Program-made: the position numbers and the translations under genes
Shown: piece after piece, positions 1 through 5,341 of the stretch
Layout: every line of letters starts with the position of its first letter
Numbering within the stretch: position 1 is the stretch's first letter
The notes under the pieces: generated by a model
Databases searched by the model: none
What the model saw: the letters and a program-made list of their open reading frames with translations, nothing else
Told to the model about the DNA's origin: nothing
Source: an uncultured Ruminococcus sp.
Lineage (GTDB): Bacteria > Bacillota > Clostridia > Oscillospirales > Ruminococcaceae
Length of the DNA stretch: 5,343 bases
NCBI GenBank assembly: GCA_947175005.1
Contig: CAMWLD010000175.1
Location: 1-5,343, forward strand
Reading direction: 5' to 3'

Positions 1-574
1 GTCCTATGTGTTCTCGGGTGTGTTCACGATTATGATGATATTGCTGCCGCTGCTGACTATGAGGCTGTTTTCCGAGGAGAAAAAGCAAAAGACCGATCAG
101 TGTCTGCTGACTGCTCCTGTGGGGCTTATGGAGATCGTTATGGGCAAATTCTTAGCTGCGCTGACAATGTTCATTGTGGCTATGGCAATTTACATTCCCT
201 ATATACTGGTGCTTGTGCACCTGGCGGGAGGCGTGGCCAGGGCAAGCGTTATCGGAAATATGGTGGGGCTGCTGCTTCTGGGTGCGGCGTTTATATCCAT
301 AGGGACGTTCATTTCCTCCCTTACCGAGCTTCAGATTGTGGCGGCTATTCTAAGTATTATTGTAAATTTCTTCCTGTATATGATCGATGTTCTGGCTTCA
401 AATGTAAGCTGGGCACCATTAAGAAAGATCATGGTGTCGGTGGGCTTTTACAACCGCTACACCGAATTTACTCAAGGGATACTCAATATCACAAGCATTG
501 TATTCTTTATCAGCGCAATATTTGTGTTTAATTTCCTTACTGTGAGGGTACTTGAAAAGAGAAGATGGGGATAA
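1..574 (+). CDS. ABC-2 type transporter permease, GldF-like (5' end missing)
   Basis: This is the C-terminal part of an integral membrane permease, open at the left edge; reading in frame from base 2 gives about 190 residues. The start of the visible part ends a membrane helix and runs into TMRLFSEEKKQKTDQCLLTAPV, the typical 'TMRLF-EE-...-LLT-PV' loop of GldF/NosY-like ABC-2 permeases. About four more hydrophobic segments follow (near residues 46-73, 80-101, 108-128 and 162-181, counted from base 8), and the protein ends in a basic tail, LEKRRWG. Family members are usually 240-290 aa, so the first helix and perhaps 50-100 residues lie upstream. It should pair with an ATPase encoded upstream and with the GldG-like and DUF4340 proteins downstream. 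The GTG at base 8 is internal, not the real start. Family assignment is firm; the substrate is unknown. Confidence 0.88.
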   Translation, partial: SYVFSGVFTIMMILLPLLTMRLFSEEKKQKTDQCLLTAPVGLMEIVMGKFLAALTMFIVAMAIYIPYILVLVHLAGGVARASVIGNMVGLLLLGAAFISIGTFISSLTELQIVAAILSIIVNFFLYMIDVLASNVSWAPLRKIMVSVGFYNRYTEFTQGILNITSIVFFISAIFVFNFLTVRVLEKRRWG

Positions 575-626
575 TTTTTCCCGCCCTGCATTTTCTGTGA
601 ATATATGGCTGAAAGGAATGATATAA

Positions 627-2348
627 ATGTCAAAGAAAAAGAAGAAGTCTGCCGCAAATAATAATGCGGCCGATATAGAAAAACAGGAAGCGGCGGAAGT
701 ATCTGCCGATACTGCGGAGGAAACGGCTTTGGAGGTTGCCGAAAGCGCAGAGGCCGTGAATGAAGCCGAAGAGACGGCTGACAGTGAGGCTGCGGTTCAT
801 GAAACCGAGAAAGAAGAAAGCTCCGAAAAGCCCGAAGAGGACTCTGAACGGGCAGCAAGGCGGCGCTATAACCGCAGGAAGCTCAAATACGGCTCTATAG
901 CTACAGCGATCACGGTGGTGGTCATTGCTGTGGTCGTAATGATAAATGTGGCGGTGAATATTGCTGGGGATAGGGTCAATATGTCTATAGACCTGACGGA
1001 AAACGGCACGTTTGAGATCTCCCAGGAAAGCATTGATTACCTTGCCAAAGTGAACGAGCCTGTTTCCATTGTGTGTATGTCCGACGAGCTGACGTTTCAG
1101 ACGTCCAATTATATTTACTTCAAGCAAGCCTATGAGGTGCTGAAGAAATATACATTTTACAGCGATAATATCACTTTGGAGTTTGTGGATATGGTGAAAG
1201 ATCCCACCTATGCCGATCGCTACAGTTCAAGCTATAAGGGAAATATTGATGCCTACAGCATTGTAGTGGAAAGCAGCAAGAGAATAAAGGTGCTGACCAT
1301 TCAGGATCTGTACAATACAGAGACAAGAATAGATTATAACACATTTACCACCTATGACGACATTGTTTCCTCAAAAGCAGAGCAGGAGCTGACCTCGGCT
1401 ATTATGTATGTTACCGATCCCGACCCATTGCAGGCGGTTGTGTTCAGCAGCGAGACCTCCGGGTCGTCTTATGAAAACGTCGCTTCCCTTATGATCTCCA
1501 ACGGATATGACGTGAGCGAGATAAATCCTCTTACCGAGGAAATTCCCGAGGGTACGGACATTGTGGTGGTAAACGCTCCCCTTAACGACTATGAAACGGA
1601 TATTGTGGATAAGCTCTACAAATTCCTTGACAATAACGGCAATTTAGGCAAAAATCTTATCTACATTGCCGATTATTCACAGAAGGAAACCGCCAATATC
1701 GACGCATTCTTAGCTGAATGGGGCATAAAGGTGGAGCAGGGCGTTGTGGGCGATGATGACGCCAACAATCTGCAAAGTCAGAGCTTTTATATTGTAAGGG
1801 ACTATATTTCCGAGAATGATTTTTCGGTGAATGTGGCGCAGCCCGCCTTGCCTGTAATCGACTACCAGTCCCGCCCCATTACTCTGCTTTTTGAGACCAA
1901 GGACACAAGAAGCACAGTAGCCCTTTTGCAGACTAAGGACACAGGCTTTGTTATGACCGACAGTATGCAGGAGGAGATAAGAAACGGCGGTTCTCCCGAA
2001 ATAGCTCACGGCGCTCAGACCACTATGGCTATAGGCAGAAAATATATCTTTGATGACAATAACGCGCAGGTATTCAGCAATGTGCTTGTGGTGGGCTCTT
2101 CGGAGACCCTTGACGAGGCGTTTACAGGGCAGACTTATTATAACAACGGCGACTACTTTGTTTCCGTCCTCACTGCCATGACAGGGAAAAGCAGCGGCAT
2201 TTACATTGTGGCAAAGGATCTTTCGTCTCCCACATTCGATATTGATATGGCATCAATCAGCAGCTATATTACCGTGTTTATGATAGTTATACCCTTGGCG
2301 GTGCTGGTAATAGGCGGCATAGTATTCTTCAGAAGGAGAACTAAGTAA
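627..2348 (+). CDS. GldG-like ABC transporter accessory protein
   Basis: This 573-aa protein has two predicted membrane spans. The N-terminus is a Lys run (KKKKK), then a long Glu/Ala-rich acidic low-complexity stretch (about residues 17-75), then a basic patch RRRYNRRKLK (78-87) before helix 1 (about 88-111), which predicts N-in topology. Right after the helix comes MSIDLTENGTFEIS, matching the 'DLT-...-LS' opening of GldG / ABC_transp_aux proteins. A large extracytoplasmic domain of about 430 residues follows, and a C-terminal helix (about 546-568) ends in RRRTK. The ATG has a GAAAGG ribosome site at 611-616. The gene lies 52 bp after the permease and is followed after 1 bp by the DUF4340 gene, so the three are surely co-transcribed. 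The role is probably as the extracytoplasmic partner of the permease; substrate unknown. The acidic extension is longer than I expect for the family. Confidence 0.85.
   Translation: MSKKKKKSAANNNAADIEKQEAAEVSADTAEETALEVAESAEAVNEAEETADSEAAVHETEKEESSEKPEEDSERAARRRYNRRKLKYGSIATAITVVVIAVVVMINVAVNIAGDRVNMSIDLTENGTFEISQESIDYLAKVNEPVSIVCMSDELTFQTSNYIYFKQAYEVLKKYTFYSDNITLEFVDMVKDPTYADRYSSSYKGNIDAYSIVVESSKRIKVLTIQDLYNTETRIDYNTFTTYDDIVSSKAEQELTSAIMYVTDPDPLQAVVFSSETSGSSYENVASLMISNGYDVSEINPLTEEIPEGTDIVVVNAPLNDYETDIVDKLYKFLDNNGNLGKNLIYIADYSQKETANIDAFLAEWGIKVEQGVVGDDDANNLQSQSFYIVRDYISENDFSVNVAQPALPVIDYQSRPITLLFETKDTRSTVALLQTKDTGFVMTDSMQEEIRNGGSPEIAHGAQTTMAIGRKYIFDDNNAQVFSNVLVVGSSETLDEAFTGQTYYNNGDYFVSVLTAMTGKSSGIYIVAKDLSSPTFDIDMASISSYITVFMIVIPLAVLVIGGIVFFRRRTK
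2331..2338 (+). promoter_or_regulatory. Ribosome binding site inside the end of the GldG-like gene
   Basis: AGAAGGAG lies within the last codons of the upstream gene, 11 bases before a GTG codon. It decides the GTG start of the DUF4340 gene, because no ATG occurs at a usable distance. The arrangement implies translational coupling of the two proteins. Confidence 0.7.
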
Positions 2349-2349
2349 C

Positions 2350-3795
2350 GTGAGATCAAATGTTAAACTGCTGATAGCGGCGGCTGTGGCGCTGGTGCTG
2401 CTGGTCGGCGTGGTGGTGGCTCTTACTCTTACGGGTGGGGAGGAAGAGCCGGAGGAAACCACGGCTGCGGTAACAGAGCCGCTTTCAAGGCTGCTTTATG
2501 AAAAATCCCCGGACGCAGTGGATAATATCCACATAAAAAATGATTCGGGGGAGTATGACATTAAAAGATACGGCGAGGGCATATGGTCGGTGACGGACTT
2601 TGCGGGGATAGACCACAGCAAGGTCGCTATTGATGATGTGACGGGTCATGCGGCCTCCGTAACAAGCCAGCAGGTGGCGGCAGAAGAGGCGGAGGATATG
2701 TCTGTTTACGGGCTTTCCGAGCCGAAAGCGGAGGTAACGGTGACATTCGGTGATAACAGCGAGCGCAAAATGCTTATTGGTTCGGATTCTCCCTCTCCTG
2801 GGCTAACCTATATGTGCTTTGAGGGTGAGAATAAGGTCTATGCGGTGAACACCTCGGATATAGACATATTTTTAAAGGACAAGTTCTACTTTGTGGCTAA
2901 GACGGTTTATTCCGTCCGTTCTCCCAAGGATGAGAATGATACTACCGATTACACCAAAATCGACACTATAACAATTTCCCGCAAGGATATTGATTACGAC
3001 ATTGTGCTTGAATATGATGTGCGGCAGGATTCCGATGAAATTATCACTGGCAATTCCTCGTCCCACGTTATGACAAGCCCTGTGCGGCTTGATCTTAATC
3101 CCGATCTGTCCGTAGATGTGCTAAGCAAGATCTTCGGGCTGACGGCCTCCCAGGCGGCAGTGGTTGCCCCTTCCGAGGGTATATTCGCAAGCTTTGGACT
3201 GGATGATCCCTTTGCTGTGATAAAATTTGACATAGCAGGGGAAACATTCACCCTGAATGTAGGCGACGAATTTAAGGGCGAGGACGGCGAAAGCGGCTAT
3301 TTTGCCTATGCCGAGGGCATAGATGTTATCTACATCTTTGACAAGGCGGACTTGCCCTGGGTAGACATAATGCCCCTGGACATCACTATGACCATGATTA
3401 CCAGCACCTACATCTACGCCATTGACACAATAGATGTGGAGACCGCCAGTGGCAGCGCACACTTTGACCTTTCGGGGGATTCAAGCGACTTTGCGGTAAG
3501 CTGCGACAGAGGCGATGTGGATGAGGACAGCTTTAAGAGCTTTTACCAGTTCTTCCTGCGTGCTCCTGCCGAGGAAATATATCTGGAGGAGAACACCGAG
3601 CCTGCCGATGTTACCGTAACTGTCAAGAGCAGCGGCGGGACGGATGTGGTGGAGTTTATAAAGTCCGATAACAGAATGTCCGTTATCCGCCTTAACGGCA
3701 AAACAAGCTTCAGGTGCAGAAGCGCCTACACGGACAGGCTGATCGAAAATCTCGAGCTGCTTTTATCGGGACAGCCCCTGATTGAGACATGGTAA
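2350..3795 (+). CDS. Membrane-anchored DUF4340-domain protein
   Basis: This 481-aa protein starts at GTG, one base after the upstream stop. A single N-terminal hydrophobic segment (about residues 5-28) preceded by basic residues anchors it; a short acidic linker (GGEEEPEETT) leads to a large extracytoplasmic part. Two DUF4340-like units are visible. The first has VDNIHI (57-62), IWSV, YGLSEPKA (120-127), LIGSDSPSPGLTY and VYAV. The second has FGLDDP (282-287), LNVGDEF (302-308), YFAYAEG and VIYIF. No lipobox Cys is present, so it is an anchored protein, not a lipoprotein. DUF4340 genes regularly follow GldF/GldG-type genes, which fits this operon. The biochemical role is unknown; it may be an extracytoplasmic component of the ABC complex. 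Confidence 0.85.
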   Translation: MRSNVKLLIAAAVALVLLVGVVVALTLTGGEEEPEETTAAVTEPLSRLLYEKSPDAVDNIHIKNDSGEYDIKRYGEGIWSVTDFAGIDHSKVAIDDVTGHAASVTSQQVAAEEAEDMSVYGLSEPKAEVTVTFGDNSERKMLIGSDSPSPGLTYMCFEGENKVYAVNTSDIDIFLKDKFYFVAKTVYSVRSPKDENDTTDYTKIDTITISRKDIDYDIVLEYDVRQDSDEIITGNSSSHVMTSPVRLDLNPDLSVDVLSKIFGLTASQAAVVAPSEGIFASFGLDDPFAVIKFDIAGETFTLNVGDEFKGEDGESGYFAYAEGIDVIYIFDKADLPWVDIMPLDITMTMITSTYIYAIDTIDVETASGSAHFDLSGDSSDFAVSCDRGDVDEDSFKSFYQFFLRAPAEEIYLEENTEPADVTVTVKSSGGTDVVEFIKSDNRMSVIRLNGKTSFRCRSAYTDRLIENLELLLSGQPLIETW

Positions 3796-4005
3796 AAAGT
3801 CCTGCATAGTATAAAATAATGCCTATGAGAATGTTGGAATTTTGTCATAAAATTTATAAAGTATCACGGCATGATTTCGACAGGAATTTCCCGGCAAATG
3901 AGTTAAAATAATAAATGCGTTCTGTGAGCTTACGTTAAATTATTTAGATGAGACAGTAGAAATTTGCAATTTGTAAGAATTTTTTAAAAAATATTTAAAA
4001 AAGCC
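3796..4005 (+). other. A/T-rich intergenic region, no gene seen
   Basis: No credible ORF or RNA gene is seen here. No GC-rich terminator follows the DUF4340 gene; the only hairpins are A/T-only (for example AATTTT/AAAATT at 3838-3854). The right end (3978-4002) is almost pure A and T and sits directly upstream of a -35 box, like an UP element. An 11-bp sequence TTGCAATTTGT at 3964-3974 recurs at 4006-4016. Confidence 0.5.
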
Positions 4006-4034
4006 TTGCAATTTGTGAAAAAATGTGTTATACT
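4006..4034 (+). promoter_or_regulatory. Sigma-A type promoter of the 97-aa gene
   Basis: The -35 box TTGCAA (4006-4011) and -10 box TATACT (4029-4034) are 17 bp apart. TG at 4026-4027 gives an extended -10. An A/T-tract region lies just upstream. Transcription should start near 4041, giving a leader of about 45 nt. Confidence 0.8.
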
Positions 4035-4044
4035 AAATTTAGTA
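4031..4044 (+). promoter_or_regulatory. 14-bp perfect palindrome over the start point (possible operator)
   Basis: TACTAAATTTAGTA is a perfect inverted repeat that covers the end of the -10 box and the predicted transcription start, a classic position for a repressor site. The binding protein is unknown. Because the sequence is A/T-rich, chance is possible. Confidence 0.35.
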
Positions 4045-4086
4045 GCTTGACAGAAACAACTACAGGTTAAAGGAGGAGAAACAGCT

Positions 4087-4380
4087 ATGAGCGACGTACA
4101 GGATAACAGCAAGAAAAACAGCTTTTTTACCTATAAGGGATTTCCCCTTGTAAGAAAGGGCGATGAAATTTACTACGGTAATATGTACGATCCGTATGTG
4201 GTAATGATGCAGATCCAGGAAAAGACCAAGGTAGGCGACCTTGATGTGGCAAGCAAGGTCAAGATCTATAAAATGGCGACCGACGAGAAGCTGAATCCAT
4301 TGGAGGCTATAGTGAAGCAGAGCGAAAAAAGCAGCCTTTACGAGGCATTTGACATAGCTTACGCCTGGCTTTCAAGGTAA
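4087..4380 (+). CDS. Conserved-looking 97-aa soluble protein, function unknown
   Basis: This is a small, mixed-charge protein with no signal peptide or membrane helix. The N-terminal half is probably beta-rich and carries TYKGFPLVRKGDEIYYGNMY (about residues 15-34), then YVVMMQIQEKTKVGDLDVASKV; the C-terminal half looks helical and ends YEAFDIAYAWLSR. I have an impression of similar 'TYKG-PLVR-...-YYG-M' small proteins in Ruminococcus-type Clostridia, but I know of no function. The start is certain: AAAGGAGGA lies at 4069-4077, about as strong as such sites get, ahead of the ATG. With its own UP-like region, near-consensus promoter and terminator it forms a complete single-gene unit, which suggests high expression. 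It is not part of the upstream operon. Confidence 0.88.
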   Translation: MSDVQDNSKKNSFFTYKGFPLVRKGDEIYYGNMYDPYVVMMQIQEKTKVGDLDVASKVKIYKMATDEKLNPLEAIVKQSEKSSLYEAFDIAYAWLSR

Positions 4381-4386
4381 AAAGGT

Positions 4387-4418
4387 AAGTCCGCACGGCG
4401 CTGCTGTGCGGACTTTTT
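4387..4418 (+). terminator. Intrinsic terminator of the 97-aa gene
   Basis: AAGTCCGCAC (4387-4396) pairs perfectly with GTGCGGACTT (4406-4415). The 9-nt loop can close further to a triloop through two pairs and a G-U. The U-run (TTTTT, 4414-4418) overlaps the stem end. It begins 7 bases after the stop codon. Confidence 0.92.
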
Positions 4419-4480
4419 AGGGGATTTCATAATTTTCTGAAAAAAATTTGGGAATTTTAGAAATTTTTTGCAAAAACCCC

Positions 4481-4509
4481 ATGACAAATTGAAAAATATC
4501 TGATATAAT
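4481..4509 (+). promoter_or_regulatory. Promoter of the tRNA-Ser gene
   Basis: ATGACA (4481-4486, one mismatch to TTGACA) and a perfect TATAAT (4504-4509) are spaced 17 bp apart, with TG at 4501-4502 as an extended -10. Blocks of A and T tracts at 4431-4476 lie upstream. The start is near 4516, giving a leader of about 44 nt that contains a small hairpin (CTTGA 4520-4524 with TCAAG 4537-4541), to be removed by RNase P. Confidence 0.85.
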
Positions 4510-4559
4510 ATAATAGTCGCTTGAAGATGTAAGTCATCAAGGCAGACAAGCTGATATCC

Positions 4560-4652
4560 GGAGAAGTCGCCTAGCCCGGTTTATGGCGCACGACTGGAAC
4601 TCGTGTATGCGTTAATAGCGCATCGAGGGTTCGAATCCCTCCTTCTCCGCCA
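4560..4652 (+). tRNA. tRNA-Ser (anticodon GGA)
   Basis: The full class II cloverleaf can be drawn. The acceptor stem is GGAGAAG (4560-4566) with CTTCTCC (4642-4648). The D stem is GCC (4569-4571) with GGC (4585-4587). The anticodon stem is CACGA/TCGTG (4589-4593, 4601-4605) with loop CTGGAAC, giving anticodon GGA at 4596-4598. The long variable arm is ATGCG/CGCAT (4607-4611, 4619-4623). The T arm is GAGGG-TTCGAAT-CCCTC (4625-4641). The discriminator base is G (4649), as expected for serine, and CCA is encoded at 4650-4652. It reads UCC and UCU codons. The gene has its own promoter and terminator and is a single-tRNA unit. Confidence 0.97.
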
Positions 4653-4655
4653 ATA

Positions 4656-4695
4656 ATACCCCCGTAAACATTGCGTTTACGGGGGTATATGTTTT
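4656..4695 (+). terminator. Strong terminator after tRNA-Ser
   Basis: A perfect 14-bp stem, ATACCCCCGTAAAC (4656-4669) with GTTTACGGGGGTAT (4675-4688), has a 5-nt loop and is followed by TTTT at 4692-4695. On the minus strand the stem is the same but is followed only by TATTGG, so it would be a poorer terminator for the leftward genes. Confidence 0.9.
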
Positions 4696-4709
4696 GCGTG
4701 CCCGCACCC

Positions 4710-4763
4710 TTATTTTCCTTTGCGGTACTTGCTTTTTCGGGAACAGCTTTTCTCCTTTGTCAC
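4710..4763 (-). CDS. Possible 17-aa basic micro-protein
   Basis: A GTG overlaps the end of the 77-aa gene as ATGTGA, and GGAGG (4770-4774) lies 6 bases ahead of it at ideal spacing. The product would be MTKEKSCSRKSKYRKGK, with 8 of 17 residues Lys or Arg. The overlap predicts translational coupling. Caution is needed: GGAGG also encodes the Arg-Gly-Gly near the end of the upstream protein, and an ORF this short can occur by chance. No family is recognised. Confidence 0.3.
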   Translation of the reverse strand: MTKEKSCSRKSKYRKGK

Positions 4764-4993
4764 ATCTTGCCTCCTCTCGTAACAAGCAGTTCTACCGCCG
4801 AATAAAAACCTGCGCAAAAGGCGTTACAATTCTCCTTAGATATCGCCTCGGCATACATAAAGTATATCGCATCTTCCTTTTCTGCATTGCCCTTGAAGGG
4901 CTTGACGAGCATTTTATAGATTTTGCTCATTTCATAGGATTCATGGTAATTATCTGCCCAGTTTTTATAAACTGCCTCAAGTATACTGTTCAT
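4760..4993 (-). CDS. Small helical protein of 77 aa, function unknown
   Basis: The protein opens MNSILEAVYKNWADNY and is predicted mostly alpha-helical. It has many Tyr, Lys and Glu residues, two Cys near the end (C56 and C60 in NCNAFCAGF), and no signal or membrane segment. The 'M-ILE-LY' opening and 'F--GF--A-EL' ending recall the DUF6809-type small Firmicute proteins often seen in accessory DNA, but this is an unverified impression. The start is supported by AAGGAAG (5000-5006) 6 bases upstream. It lies 125 bp after the RHH gene on the same strand, with no minus-strand promoter evident in between, so it is probably read from the RHH promoter. The predicted counter-transcribed RNA and a leader ORF occupy the gap, suggesting that its expression is what they control. 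Confidence 0.65.
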   Translation of the reverse strand: MNSILEAVYKNWADNYHESYEMSKIYKMLVKPFKGNAEKEDAIYFMYAEAISKENCNAFCAGFYSAVELLVTRGGKM

Positions 4994-4996
4994 TTT

Positions 4997-5113
4997 TTAC
5001 TTCCTTTCAAAAAAGTCTTGACAAGGAAGCCCATCTGATGTATAATAGATTTCAGACAAGGCTTTCTTGTCGGGTTGTATAGCGGATTTGCTTACTTTCT
5101 CATGGTGGGGCAT
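4997..5113 (-). CDS. Possible 38-aa leader peptide ahead of the 77-aa gene
   Basis: An ATG at 5111-5113, five bases after the RHH stop, opens 38 codons that end in TAA only three bases before the ATG of the 77-aa gene. The product begins MPHHEKVSKSAIQ and ends GLPCQDFFERK. It reads through the whole gap, including the strand opposite the perfect promoter and the small RNA. The last codons (GAA AGG AAG TAA) form the ribosome site of the next gene, so translation of the leader would deliver ribosomes to that start. It lacks a good ribosome site of its own: GGAG lies 17 bases away and CGGA is too close. It could rely on coupling to the RHH stop, or be a chance frame. Confidence 0.35.
   Translation of the reverse strand: MPHHEKVSKSAIQPDKKALSEIYYTSDGLPCQDFFERK
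5018..5046 (+). promoter_or_regulatory. Perfect-consensus promoter opposing the RHH operon
   Basis: TTGACA (5018-5023) and TATAAT (5041-5046) are exactly 17 bp apart, with no mismatch in either box. Transcription should begin near A5054 and run rightward, antisense to the RHH-to-77-aa interval. No protein gene follows it on this strand. Confidence 0.85.
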
Positions 5114-5130
5114 TTCCGCTATTTCTTTTT
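5054..5130 (+). ncRNA. Predicted counter-transcribed small RNA, about 77 nt
   Basis: The ends are set by a perfect promoter on the left and a hairpin plus T-run on the right. The predicted RNA has a 5' hairpin (GACAAG 5055-5060, loop GCTTT, CTTGTC 5066-5071), a single-stranded linker GGGTTGT (5072-5078), and a terminator hairpin with a loop of about 14 nt. It is fully antisense to the last 12 bases of the RHH gene and to the gap ahead of the 77-aa gene. By layout it matches RNA II of pMV158, which lies between copG and repB and blocks repB expression, but no sequence match to it is claimed. The likely target is the RHH-77-aa mRNA in cis; a trans target is also possible. Its existence is inferred from the signals alone. 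Confidence 0.6.
5079..5130 (+). terminator. Terminator of the predicted small RNA
   Basis: ATAGCGGA (5079-5086) pairs with TCCGCTAT (5115-5122). Across a 2x2 U-U internal loop the stem goes on with TGC/GCA and two G-U pairs (5089-5093 with 5108-5112), closing a 14-nt loop. TTCTTTTT (5123-5130) follows. The right half of the stem overlaps the stop codon of the RHH gene on the other strand. Confidence 0.65.
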
Positions 5131-5301
5131 CTCCATTTCCGAATGTAATACTTTGATACCACGTCTTATAGTCTGCACCCTTGTTTCAGAATATGCTGCT
5201 GCAACCGCATCAAGTTGTTTTAGTGTTTCATCATCAAGTCGTACAGCTAACTGGGTGTCTTTAGGATTATTGGATTTGGGTCTGCCTGTTCGTGGACTCA
5301 T
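5119..5301 (-). CDS. Ribbon-helix-helix (CopG-like) DNA-binding protein
   Basis: This 60-aa protein has the RHH pattern. A flexible basic arm, MSPRTGRPKSNNPKD, contains a GRP core reminiscent of an AT-hook. A beta strand TQLAVRL (16-22) should insert into the major groove as a dimer. Helix 1 is DDETLKQLDAVAAAY (23-37), and helix 2 is TRVQTIRRGIKVLHSEMEKKK (40-60), with the conserved 'R-G' turn at RRGI. Size and layout resemble small plasmid repressors such as CopG and many antitoxins. The start is set by GAGGTGA (5306-5312) 4 bases ahead of the ATG. It is the first gene of a leftward unit with the 77-aa protein, and probably represses its own promoter. The last codons overlap the terminator of the counter-transcribed RNA. 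Specific DNA targets are unknown. Confidence 0.85.
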   Translation of the reverse strand: MSPRTGRPKSNNPKDTQLAVRLDDETLKQLDAVAAAYSETRVQTIRRGIKVLHSEMEKKK

Positions 5302-5326
5302 TATTTCACCTCACTTTTTGAATACC

Positions 5327-5341
5327 ACTAAGTTTATTATA
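5327..5341 (-). promoter_or_regulatory. -10 region of the RHH gene promoter (-35 beyond the edge)
   Basis: On the minus strand TATAAT (5336-5341) lies about 35 bases ahead of the RHH start codon. A small symmetric site, ACT-A-AGT (5327-5333), covers the expected start point and could be part of an autoregulatory operator. The -35 box lies outside the window. Confidence 0.5.

Noticed and set aside
630..1127. Leftward frame of 165 codons under the GldG-like gene
   Set aside because: It is the mirror of the Glu/Ala-rich and basic coding stretch, giving Phe/Leu/Arg-rich junk, with no promoter or ribosome site.
3838..3854. Hairpin AATTTT/AAAATT as the operon terminator
   Set aside because: The stem is short and only A/T, with no U-run placed correctly.
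4047..4052. TTGACA resembling a second -35 box ahead of the 97-aa gene
   Set aside because: No -10 box lies at 16-18 bp; that position is the ribosome site. It falls inside the predicted leader.
4600..4700. Minus-strand frame through the tRNA giving a GFEPS-containing peptide
   Set aside because: This is the well-known artefact of reading the T arm of a tRNA backwards.
4694..5038. Rightward 114-codon frame opposite the 77-aa gene
   Set aside because: It lacks a ribosome site, begins inside the tRNA terminator tail, and its composition looks like the complement of a coding strand. The minus-strand gene has a good ribosome site.
4760..5301. Reading the RHH and 77-aa pair as a plain toxin-antitoxin system
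   Set aside because: RHH antitoxins are usually adjacent to or overlap their toxin gene, and the 77-aa protein shows no RelE, MazF or other toxin motif that I can recognise. The 125-bp gap with an opposing promoter fits antisense control better, though a new toxin is not excluded.
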